A stretch of 11,926 nt of DNA from Chlorobiota bacterium (lineage in GTDB: Bacteria > Bacteroidota > Ignavibacteria > Kapaibacteriales > NICIL-2), in NCBI GenBank assembly GCA_003695605.1, contig RFIK01000078.1:1-11926 (forward strand). Reading direction: 5' to 3'. This document shows, in pieces, positions 1-6,100 of this stretch. The translations under genes and the position numbers were made by a program. Numbering within the stretch: position 1 is the first letter of the stretch; every line of letters begins with the position of its first letter. The notes under the pieces are model-generated. The model did not search any database. It was not told where the DNA came from and saw only the letters and a program-made list of their open reading frames with translations.

Positions 1-8
1 ACAATGCA

Positions 9-188
9 ATGAAAGGACTTCTCGCTGTTGTGCTCGCGATCGTACTTGCGTATGCAGCTGTGAGCGTGTTGCTCTGGGTTCTCTGGAACATCTGGTGGTT
101 GAGTATCTCGATCGCGAAGCTGGTTTTCATCGCCATCGTTGCGCTTCCATTCTACGTCATCGTGCGCAAGCGGCTACTGCGTGGCTAA
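9..188 (+). CDS. Small two-helix membrane protein, function unknown
   Basis: This 59-residue protein is almost entirely hydrophobic. A first membrane segment covers about residues 3-28 (starting MKGLLAVVLAIVLAYAAVSV). A short Trp-rich linker (WNIWW) follows, then a second segment at about residues 36-52, and a basic tail (RKRLLRG) that should sit in the cytoplasm. I do not recognise a family. The start ATG overlaps a TGA at 10-12 (ATGA), so an upstream gene may end here and be translationally coupled, but only four of its codons would be visible. The last 15 bases overlap the end of the convergent TauE/SafE permease gene. The reading is supported by the coherent two-helix hydrophobicity and the basic end; a short ORF like this could still be spurious. 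Confidence 0.6.
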   Translation: MKGLLAVVLAIVLAYAAVSVLLWVLWNIWWLSISIAKLVFIAIVALPFYVIVRKRLLRG

Positions 189-929
189 ACTTCGCACAAG
201 GAACCACAGGCCGAATGCAGCAAGGAGGATGCCGTAGCTGAGCTCGAGTGTCCGCCCCGACAGCCGCAGTGCAAGGCGAGCGCCAAGCCACGATGCAGGA
301 ATTGCCGTCAGTGCAACAAGTCCTGCAGCATCCCACGCAATGTGACCCAGCATCGCATGGACAAGCGTGCCGGGAATTGCCATCGCTGCGACACAGACCA
401 GTGAGGTTGCAAGCGCGCGATGCATCGGGACACCCAGCCACCGTACGTACACAGGAACCAGCACAATGCCACCCCCAATTGCCAGAAACCCTGCTGCAAA
501 TCCAGCAATTCCTGCTGCGATTGTTACACGGACACTGCTGGCTGGCACGTCGCCGCCCCCCGTTGCACTTTCCCGACGAATCATCGAAACTGCAACGTAG
601 ACCAGGACGAGTGCAGTGATGACCATCAGAACGGTCCCAGGTGTCCAGTGGGTGAGGGCCGATCCGAGAATTGTCATTGGTACTGCGATACGGAGCGTCC
701 TCCCTGCAAGAACGCGATCAACCAAGCCGCGCCGCCAATAGGCAAGTGCACCACTGACCGCAGAAGGAATTGCCACTGGCAGCGGCGTTGCCAATGCCAG
801 CAGTGGAGGGAGCTGACCGATGATGCGGAGCAGTGGCGTACCAATGAGTGCACCACCGATTCCGAAGAGGCCCGCGCTAAAACCCGTCAGAAGCCCGACA
901 AAAAGAAATGCCATCGCAGAACGTGTCAT
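174..929 (-). CDS. TauE/SafE family permease (probable sulfite/organosulfonate exporter)
   Basis: A polytopic inner-membrane protein of 251 residues, close to the usual 240-270 of the family. It shows the internal duplication typical of TauE/SafE: GFSAGLFGIGGALIGTPLL near residue 16 and GFAAGFLAIGGGIVLVPVYV near residue 145, each a Gly-rich half-helix pair. Several more hydrophobic segments follow. Family members export or import small anions such as sulfite, sulfoacetate or other C2 sulfur compounds; the substrate cannot be read from sequence. I chose the ATG at 929 because it overlaps the Maf stop by one base (TGATG), implying translational coupling. The frame stays open to 1004, but that stretch lies inside Maf. 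The 3' end overlaps the convergent small membrane protein by 15 bp. Family assignment is firm; substrate is unknown. Confidence 0.9.
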   Translation of the reverse strand: MTRSAMAFLFVGLLTGFSAGLFGIGGALIGTPLLRIIGQLPPLLALATPLPVAIPSAVSGALAYWRRGLVDRVLAGRTLRIAVPMTILGSALTHWTPGTVLMVITALVLVYVAVSMIRRESATGGGDVPASSVRVTIAAGIAGFAAGFLAIGGGIVLVPVYVRWLGVPMHRALATSLVCVAAMAIPGTLVHAMLGHIAWDAAGLVALTAIPASWLGARLALRLSGRTLELSYGILLAAFGLWFLVRSLATQ

Positions 930-1531
930 CACTTGCACTGAGTCACGAGCCGCAGCATTCGATAGAGCAACTCCACCGGCAGCCCGACAACAGTGTAGTA
1001 GCATCCTTCGATGGACTCAACGAACACAGCGCCACAGTCATCCTGGATGCCGTACCCTCCTGCCTTGTCAAGCGGTGAGCCAGTGGCAACATAGGTTCTG
1101 ATCTCCTCCTCGCTCAGCGAGCGGAAGGTAACACGTGTGCTCCGGCTATCAACGAGCCGGAATGCTCCCCAGAGCACTGCAACACCAGTGATGACGGTGT
1201 GTGTACGCCCACTCAAGGTTCGGAGCATCGCGCACGCATGTTCGGCATCGTGGGGTTTGCTCAGCATGGTTTCATCGAGGACAACGGTGGTATCAGCACC
1301 GATGATGATCGCATCAGGGACGTGCGTCTGCGCCGCCAGGGCCTTGCGAAATGCTAACTCTTCCACCATGCGCCTGGGTGGCATCTGCTCGAACCGTTCT
1401 TCATCAAGTGATGCAGGGATAATCGTAGCCTCGATGCCCAGCATGCCAAGGAGCTGCTTCCTGCGTGGCGAGCTCGACGCAAGGATCACAGGAGCCGAGA
1501 GACCAACCAAGTCCTTGGCGCAGGTACCCAT
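929..1531 (-). CDS. maf: Maf-family nucleoside triphosphate pyrophosphatase (YhdE-like)
   Basis: A cytoplasmic 200-residue enzyme, normal length for Maf. The family hydrolyses non-canonical or excess nucleoside triphosphates to monophosphate and pyrophosphate (house-cleaning; overproduction blocks septation in some bacteria). Visible motifs in order: ILASSSPRRKQLL at 16-28 (phosphate-binding SxSPRR), DEERF at 43-47, IGADTTVVLDE at 77-87 with the catalytic-site Asp80, KPHDAEHA at 92-99, DKAGGYGIQ at 155-163 and VVGLPV at 181-186. The DKAGxYGIQ and YxxVVGLP segments resemble the dTTP/UTP-specific YhdE branch more than YceF (m7GTP), which is my inference. It lies 3 bp downstream of the cyclase gene (TAA CTG ATG) and overlaps the permease start by one base, so the three are almost certainly co-transcribed. 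There is no visible Shine-Dalgarno sequence. Confidence 0.95.
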   Translation of the reverse strand: MGTCAKDLVGLSAPVILASSSPRRKQLLGMLGIEATIIPASLDEERFEQMPPRRMVEELAFRKALAAQTHVPDAIIIGADTTVVLDETMLSKPHDAEHACAMLRTLSGRTHTVITGVAVLWGAFRLVDSRSTRVTFRSLSEEEIRTYVATGSPLDKAGGYGIQDDCGAVFVESIEGCYYTVVGLPVELLYRMLRLVTQCK

Positions 1532-1534
1532 CAG

Positions 1535-2278
1535 TTACACGTGCCGAGCAGGGTACAACACAACGTGCGAAGGCGATGCATCGCTCTCGAGCGGGAGAAT
1601 GCCAAGTTGAACAAGGTAGAACCCATCGGCAAGTGCATCTGGGATGTAGCAGAGTTCCGTAATCGTTGCCTGCACTCGTGGTGCTGTGGGTATCCCCCAG
1701 AATGCCCGGTGTGCGCGGAGTGCTCCGCCATCGGACTCAGGGTCAATCGAGGGCAAATCAGTGAGCAGGTGTTCAATTCCACGTTCGACGAGCAGCTGCG
1801 CTGCATCTTCGGAAAGGTACGGTGGATTGGTCCCGGACCAATCCCGCTCGGCTTTTGTAGGATCGTTCGGTAGCGTGCGGAGTATTGCTGCAGAAAGTCC
1901 CTCCACCTGCCCAAGTGTTGCCAGGTGAAATGCAGTGATCGCACCTTCAGGCGTCGGTTGAACCGTGAGCAATTGACCGAGCACGAGAAAGGATCGCGGC
2001 GCATCAGCAATCCAGAATGGGACATCGGCAACATGCCGGAGGCATTCCGTGTGGGTGCCGTTGCCGTGGGGGGAGAGCACAACCTGATCGCAGTTGACCG
2101 TCCCGCCCTCGGCACGGGACCCGATGAAGTTCTGCATGCGAATCGGAGCAATTCGGGATGATGGGAGGAAATAGGCACGCCGATTGCTGGAATTTCTCCG
2201 TAACGGCAACGTTATGCTGGTCGGCTGCTCCAGCTCGACCGACCAGCGCTGCCCGCGATGCTCGATAACTGCATGCAC
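1535..2278 (-). CDS. Cyclase family protein (kynurenine formamidase-like metal hydrolase)
   Basis: A 247-residue protein of the cyclase/arylformamidase superfamily (PF04199 type), metal-dependent amidohydrolases related to kynurenine formamidase. The metal-binding motif SPHGNGTHTECLRH lies at about 69-82 (His71, His76, Glu78, His82). The later conserved part is also present: LPSIDPESDGG near 175-185, His190, and TITELCYIPDALADGFYLV near 205-223 with Glu208. The HGNGTHTEC form is typical of Bacteroidota homologues of unknown substrate, so the kynurenine reaction should not be assumed. The frame is open to a GTG at 2392 with an ATG at 2365. I prefer the GTG at 2278 because family N-termini begin at this point (HAVIEHRGQRW...) and a promoter-like TAATTTTG at 2308-2315 lies downstream of the longer starts. 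It is first gene of the cyclase-Maf-TauE operon. Confidence 0.85.
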   Translation of the reverse strand: MHAVIEHRGQRWSVELEQPTSITLPLRRNSSNRRAYFLPSSRIAPIRMQNFIGSRAEGGTVNCDQVVLSPHGNGTHTECLRHVADVPFWIADAPRSFLVLGQLLTVQPTPEGAITAFHLATLGQVEGLSAAILRTLPNDPTKAERDWSGTNPPYLSEDAAQLLVERGIEHLLTDLPSIDPESDGGALRAHRAFWGIPTAPRVQATITELCYIPDALADGFYLVQLGILPLESDASPSHVVLYPARHV

Positions 2279-2307
2279 AGTGGCACGGATGTTGTGTCTT
2301 TCAGGTG

Positions 2308-2339
2308 CAAAATTAGAGCATCCACTCTGCCCGGCTAAA
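2308..2339 (-). promoter_or_regulatory. Candidate Bacteroidota-type promoter of the cyclase-maf-tauE operon
   Basis: Reading the minus strand, TAATTTTG at 2315-2308 is an exact match to the Bacteroidota -7 element TAnnTTTG. Twenty bases upstream is TTTA (2339-2336), one mismatch from the -33 TTTG. Transcription would start near 2302, about 24 bases before the GTG at 2278. This fits the shorter cyclase start and is incompatible with the longer starts. The -33 bases are the same ones used as the -35 of the opposing sigma-28 promoter. Seen in sequence; function inferred. Confidence 0.5.
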
Positions 2340-2363
2340 GTTTTTTGGTAGCGTTGCCGATAC
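2336..2363 (+). promoter_or_regulatory. Sigma-28 (FliA) type promoter of flagellin
   Basis: TAAAGTTT at 2336-2343 matches the flagellar sigma factor -35 consensus at all eight positions, and GCCGATAC at 2356-2363 matches seven of eight bases of the -10 consensus GCCGATAA. Spacing is 12 bases between the octamers (16 counted from TAAA), one more than the enterobacterial optimum. Transcription would start near 2370, leaving an untranslated leader of about 97 bases before the flagellin ATG. Its position directly upstream of flagellin, the classic late flagellar gene, makes a chance match unlikely. Confidence 0.8.
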
Positions 2364-2457
2364 ATGCATCCGAGCAATCGCTCACCATGCACCCTTCCCA
2401 GCGATCACGGAACGCACGAAGGCGTGCAATCAAGGATGAACGCAGAACACCATACAC

Positions 2458-2463
2458 GGAGGT
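2458..2463 (+). promoter_or_regulatory. Strong Shine-Dalgarno sequence of flagellin
   Basis: GGAGGT lies three bases before the ATG at 2467 and fixes that start. It is one of the few clear ribosome binding sites in the window; most other genes here have none. Confidence 0.8.
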
Positions 2464-2466
2464 ACA

Positions 2467-3399
2467 ATGCCTTCTGCAATCACCAACGGTGCGCGGATCC
2501 GCACCAACACTGCGGCGGAAAACGCCTACAATGCCCTCGATACTGCGAATCGCAGCATCGCGCTCCGCCAGCTTCGACTCTCGACGGGCAAACGGATCAA
2601 CTCTGCTGCCGATGACGTTGCGGGCTACATTACCGTCCGTTCACTCGGCGAACGGAATAGCTCGCTCAAGGCTGCACTCAATGCCGTCGGCGATGCAACG
2701 AACGTCACCAACATCGCCCAAGACGGGCTCGACAACATCACGAACCTGATCATGCAGATCAAGGAAGCGGTGGCTTCGGCCGCCTCCGGGGCAATGGGGA
2801 CTGATGAAAAAGTCGCGCTTGCAAAAGCAGCGTATCGCTTCGCCCAGCAGATCCAAACAATCGTAGACTCAACTGTCTTTGCCGGGCGACAGCTGCTCGA
2901 TGGCACCTTCACAGCGAGCTTTGTCATTGGCTCGCGCGCCGACAACACACTCCTGACGCTCGGCATTGATCTTTCGACGAGCAACCCCGAACTCAACATC
3001 CCCTCGAACAACTTCGATCTACGACTCGTCTCGCTCAATTTTGCCGGGGTGACGGGCTTGAGCTTGGCTTCGCTCAACGACGTTTCAGCCACCAATCTTG
3101 GAATTTTCGACTTTTCAGTAATCCAGACAACGCTGACCAGTATCTCGATTGCACTGACCAACGTCAGCAAAGTTGCATCGTATCTGGGTGGCATCGCCAA
3201 TCGGCTCACCTCGCAGGAGGATGCGCTCAAGTCGCAAATCACGAACTACAACGCAGCCATCTCGCGCATCGAGGATGCAGACGTTGCTAAAGAGCAACTC
3301 GAGCTTATCCGCTCGCAATTTCTCCAACAAGCGTCGATCATTTCGCTTGCACAGGCGAACCAAACACCGCAAACCTTCCTCCAACTGCTCCGCGGATAA
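2467..3399 (+). CDS. fliC: Flagellin
   Basis: A 310-residue flagellin, the filament subunit exported by the flagellar type III apparatus and polymerised outside the cell. The N-terminal D0/D1 region (about 1-145) contains LSTGKRINSAADDVAG at 38-53 and AGRQLLDG at 139-146. The C-terminal D1/D0 region (about 226-310) carries SRIEDADVAKEQLE at 266-279 and SLAQANQTPQTFLQLL at 293-308, both hallmarks of flagellin. Between them is only about 80 residues of variable D2/D3-type sequence, so this is a short filament protein. There is no signal peptide, as expected for type III export. It has a sigma-28-like promoter, a strong Shine-Dalgarno sequence and a hairpin terminator, so it is probably monocistronic. 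No other flagellar gene is in the window. The segment equivalent to the TLR5 contact LQRxRELAVQ reads LIMQIKEAVA, so the key Arg is a Lys. Confidence 0.96.
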   Translation: MPSAITNGARIRTNTAAENAYNALDTANRSIALRQLRLSTGKRINSAADDVAGYITVRSLGERNSSLKAALNAVGDATNVTNIAQDGLDNITNLIMQIKEAVASAASGAMGTDEKVALAKAAYRFAQQIQTIVDSTVFAGRQLLDGTFTASFVIGSRADNTLLTLGIDLSTSNPELNIPSNNFDLRLVSLNFAGVTGLSLASLNDVSATNLGIFDFSVIQTTLTSISIALTNVSKVASYLGGIANRLTSQEDALKSQITNYNAAISRIEDADVAKEQLELIRSQFLQQASIISLAQANQTPQTFLQLLRG

Positions 3400-3436
3400 G
3401 CACGGCAACAGTTCTCTACGGGTACGCACCATGCGG

Positions 3437-3468
3437 AACGCTCGCCCCTCCGGCGGGCGTTTTGCGTT
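3437..3468 (+). terminator. Hairpin terminator after flagellin
   Basis: A stem of CGCCC (3443-3447) with GGGCG (3455-3459) and a seven-base loop is followed at once by TTTT (3460-3463). Outside this, AACGC (3437-3441) can pair with GCGTT (3464-3468) around the T run, so an alternative longer hairpin is possible. It sits 44 bases after the flagellin stop and before the MFS gene. The T run is short, so termination may be incomplete. Confidence 0.55.
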
Positions 3469-3470
3469 CA

Positions 3471-3478
3471 TAGTTTCG
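3471..3478 (+). promoter_or_regulatory. Weak candidate -7 box before the MFS gene
   Basis: TAGTTTCG differs by one base from the Bacteroidota -7 element TAnnTTTG and ends 28 bases before the MFS ATG, right after the flagellin terminator. I see no convincing -33 element. It is listed because boxes of the same form occur at similar distances before other genes here. Confidence 0.25.
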
Positions 3479-3506
3479 CATCGTTGTTACTGACGACTGT
3501 CGTTCA

Positions 3507-4664
3507 ATGAACTCTCCGCTTGCGATACTCTTCCTCACGGTTCTGCTCGATTTGATCGGTTTTGGCATCATCCTGCCAGTGTTTCCGCTCTACGCACGTG
3601 ACCTCGGCGCAAGCCAGCTCGAAATCGGATTTATTGCTGCAAGCTTTTCGGTAATGACGCTCCTGTGGTCGCCGATTCTCGGCCGGTGGAGCGATCGGCT
3701 CGGGCGCCGCCCGATCCTGCTGACGTGCATTGTGATCAACGCAGCCGGCTATGCACTCTTCGCAAATGCCCGAACGCTTGCCATCTTGATCGCTTCGCGG
3801 ATGCTCAATGGGATTGGCGCGTCGAACATCAGCGTCGCTCAAGCGTACATCGCCGATACCACCAGCGGCGCTGATCGTGCGCGATCACTCGGACTGATTG
3901 GCGCAGCCTTTGGGCTTGGGTTCATCATTGGTCCTGCGCTCGGTGGCTTTTTGAAAGCGCAATTCGGGATCGCTGCGGTCGGGTACGTCCCCAGCGTGCT
4001 GAGTTTGCTCAATGCCCTACTGGCATGGATTCGCCTTCCGGAACCGCAGCGCCATGCGTTCGCCCAACGCCCCTCCTTTGGCGCAACAGTCCGAGCTACA
4101 ATTACGCATCCGCAGCAAAGCCGGCTGGTCCTGCTCAGTTTCGCGTACTGGTTTGCCTTCGTGATGATGCAAATCACGTTTGCGCTCTTTGCCAACGAAC
4201 GATTTGGTTGGCGTGAGGATGCGATCGGCGGTGTCTTTGCACTCACTGGCCTTATCGGCTCGGCAATACAAGGCGGCGCGATTGGAAAACTCGTCAAAAC
4301 CTTCGGTGAGAAAAAACTGCTCAGCATAGGGTTAGTGCTCTTCGCCATCGGGATGCTCGCGTTGCCGTGGATGCCATCGAGCGCACCAGTCGTTGCTACG
4401 CTGGGAGGAATTGCCGTTGGCTCCGCCCTCGTCACGCCGACACTGAATGCACTGCTCTCTCTGTCGGCAGATGATAACTCACAAGGTTCAGTCTTGGGTC
4501 TATCACAATCAGCAGCATCACTTGCGCGCATCGTAGGTCCGATTGTCGGGATGGGGCTGTACGGCGTTCGCCACGAAATGCCCTACGTTGCAGCAGGGCT
4601 GATCGGTTTTGCTTGTTTGTTTGCGCTTGTGCTGCCGCTCCACGGCATTGAGCAGCACGTTTGA
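3507..4664 (+). CDS. MFS drug/solute exporter, DHA1 Tet-like family
   Basis: A 385-residue inner-membrane antiporter of the major facilitator superfamily, 12 predicted helices, usual length for the DHA1 group (TetA-like proton-coupled exporters). TM1 contains the acidic LLDLIGFGIILPVFP (13-27, Asp15). Motif A GRWSDRLGRRP is at 59-69 between helices 2 and 3, motif B Arg98 in ASRMLNGIG, and the antiporter motif C IGAAFGLGFIIGPALGG at 131-147. A second half-repeat follows, with GKLVKTFGEKKLL near 263-275 in the motif A position. The family exports tetracyclines or other small amphiphiles; the real substrate cannot be told, and calling it tetracycline resistance would overreach. There is no Shine-Dalgarno sequence. 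The gene begins 38 bases after the flagellin hairpin and ends 50 bases before the next gene, which has its own promoter-like box. Confidence 0.92.
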   Translation: MNSPLAILFLTVLLDLIGFGIILPVFPLYARDLGASQLEIGFIAASFSVMTLLWSPILGRWSDRLGRRPILLTCIVINAAGYALFANARTLAILIASRMLNGIGASNISVAQAYIADTTSGADRARSLGLIGAAFGLGFIIGPALGGFLKAQFGIAAVGYVPSVLSLLNALLAWIRLPEPQRHAFAQRPSFGATVRATITHPQQSRLVLLSFAYWFAFVMMQITFALFANERFGWREDAIGGVFALTGLIGSAIQGGAIGKLVKTFGEKKLLSIGLVLFAIGMLALPWMPSSAPVVATLGGIAVGSALVTPTLNALLSLSADDNSQGSVLGLSQSAASLARIVGPIVGMGLYGVRHEMPYVAAGLIGFACLFALVLPLHGIEQHV

Positions 4665-4674
4665 TGCCTCCTGC

Positions 4675-4682
4675 TATTTTTG
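4675..4682 (+). promoter_or_regulatory. Candidate -7 box for the 4715/6100 gene pair
   Basis: TATTTTTG is an exact TAnnTTTG match in the 50-base gap after the MFS stop, ending 32 bases before the ATG at 4715. A TTTG occurs at 4660-4663 but only 11 bases away, too close to be the usual -33 element, so the promoter is only half-supported. Confidence 0.4.
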
Positions 4683-4714
4683 CCCAGCATTGTTGACTTT
4701 CCCCAGAACAGCTG

Positions 4715-6100
4715 ATGACGCAGCGGGTACTCGTGCTGGTTGCTTTACCCATTGCAGTACTCTCTATCCAAGGGTGTTCGACGCTCTCCCTGCGTGCAAT
4801 TCTCACTCGAACAGAACAAGACACGTATACGATCACAACACGGGACACTACGCATCAGATTGAGTATCGGAATGCACCCGGCCAGCGCGGCATCATCTAC
4901 CCATCCGACCGAACGATCACGGCAACGCGCCGAGTTGAGCAATACGACTCAACAGTGGAGCGGCACTATCCGAATTTCATCCGTTTCGGGGTGTTCGAAA
5001 CAGTCGGATTGCTGGCGACAGCACCGAGCGACCGTGGCATCGGTGGCGGAATCTTCGGTATCTACCTCGATCCGAACGAAGCGTTCAGCTCCCAGATTCG
5101 CCCGAAGTCTGCGCTGTTCACAGGCAGCCTCTACCGCTTCGGCATTCTGGAAATGCCGCTCTACTGGTTCGACGATGCACCAACGTGGTCGGTAGGAACA
5201 TCGCTTGGTGAGATTTTCCAGCTCGAAGCCGACAACAAACGAGCCGTCGTCGGTGCGTTTCCGCTGTACGTTCGGAAGCGTTTTTACCTCCGCGAAGAAA
5301 TTCCGTACGTCGCAGTTACTGCGGCAGCAGGCTTTGGCTTTCTTCCTTCGCAGTATCTCAATCTCGCAGGCTCACTTGATATTGGCTCGATCGGCGGATT
5401 GAACATTCGCTCCTATGCTGGATTGCTCATCGCCCGCAGCATCGAGCAGCAGAGCCTTGTCCAGCCCTATTTGGGTTTGGGCACCTCCGTACTGGATTTT
5501 CTCAACCATCCACGCGAGCTGCGTCGCCAGTGGGACGAACATGAGCATTCGTCCTGGAACATTGGAGCACTCCGCATAACGACGTTTTTGCTCTTGAGCG
5601 GGAGCCCGCCGAACTCGCAACAACCGAGCGTTGGCCTCCAACTGCAAGTCGCCCCGACGACAATCGCTCTCCCGATCGCAGACAACCGCATCTGTGCAGG
5701 AGTGGACCTGTTCAACGTTGTCTACGCCTTCCGTCAGAAGCAAACACTTCGGGACGCAATTGGATTCGGCTATGGCGTGCTTCCACTACGCGTTGGGTAT
5801 TGGCTGCCATTTGGCGACAGCCGTCTTGCGTTAGAGTCGTTTGCGATGTATTCCTACTTCCCCCACTCGATGTGGCAGGTTGCTGCGACCCTGCGTGTTG
5901 CTGCACTCGAATGGCTCCCAGTGGGCATTTCGGTTGGCTACATCTCCAGTGCAGGCTTCACAGTCAATCGAGGAACCATTCGGGATGTCGTGGATGCAAC
6001 CATTTTGGGCTTTGACATCGCGTACCTCGGCATTAGCATTGGCATTGCCGAAGAGATCTTCCGTCCCAGTCAGCTCAGATACAATCGAGCGGTTCAGTGA
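4715..6100 (+). CDS. Putative lipoprotein with beta-rich envelope domain, unknown family
   Basis: A 461-residue protein I do not recognise. It starts with a short basic-hydrophobic signal (MTQRVLVLVALPIAVL) ending in SIQGC, a plausible lipobox with Cys21 as the lipidated residue; Gln before Gly is unusual, so lipidation is uncertain. Residues about 30-90 are Thr/Arg-rich and polar. From about 90 to the end there are many alternating aromatic/Gly-rich stretches such as FGVFETVGLL, GGGIFGIYLD, GLLIAR and ALESFAMYSYF. These look like amphipathic beta strands of an outer-membrane or periplasmic barrel-like domain, which is inference from pattern only. There is no Shine-Dalgarno sequence; the ATG at 4715 is chosen because it gives the signal sequence. 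Its stop overlaps the next start by one base (TGATG), implying the two products work together or at least are made together. Confidence 0.8.
   Translation: MTQRVLVLVALPIAVLSIQGCSTLSLRAILTRTEQDTYTITTRDTTHQIEYRNAPGQRGIIYPSDRTITATRRVEQYDSTVERHYPNFIRFGVFETVGLLATAPSDRGIGGGIFGIYLDPNEAFSSQIRPKSALFTGSLYRFGILEMPLYWFDDAPTWSVGTSLGEIFQLEADNKRAVVGAFPLYVRKRFYLREEIPYVAVTAAAGFGFLPSQYLNLAGSLDIGSIGGLNIRSYAGLLIARSIEQQSLVQPYLGLGTSVLDFLNHPRELRRQWDEHEHSSWNIGALRITTFLLLSGSPPNSQQPSVGLQLQVAPTTIALPIADNRICAGVDLFNVVYAFRQKQTLRDAIGFGYGVLPLRVGYWLPFGDSRLALESFAMYSYFPHSMWQVAATLRVAALEWLPVGISVGYISSAGFTVNRGTIRDVVDATILGFDIAYLGISIGIAEEIFRPSQLRYNRAVQ

Noticed and set aside
1..12. Tail of an upstream gene ending at the TGA at 10-12
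   Set aside because: Only three sense codons would be visible, so no gene can be supported; it is only mentioned as possible coupling.
1531..2178. 215-codon open frame on the minus strand
   Set aside because: Same strand but different frame from the cyclase gene, whose metal-binding motif and C-terminal motif identify the true frame.
2279..2392. Longer cyclase starts (GTG 2392, ATG 2365)
   Set aside because: They overlap both candidate promoters, add sequence unlike the family N-terminus, and have no good ribosome binding site.
3839..4531. 230-codon open frame on the minus strand
   Set aside because: Antisense to the MFS exporter, which has all family motifs in order.
3507..4664. Tetracycline resistance determinant
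   Set aside because: The protein is Tet-like only at the level of the DHA1 family; chromosomal MFS exporters of this kind are common and no mobile context is visible.
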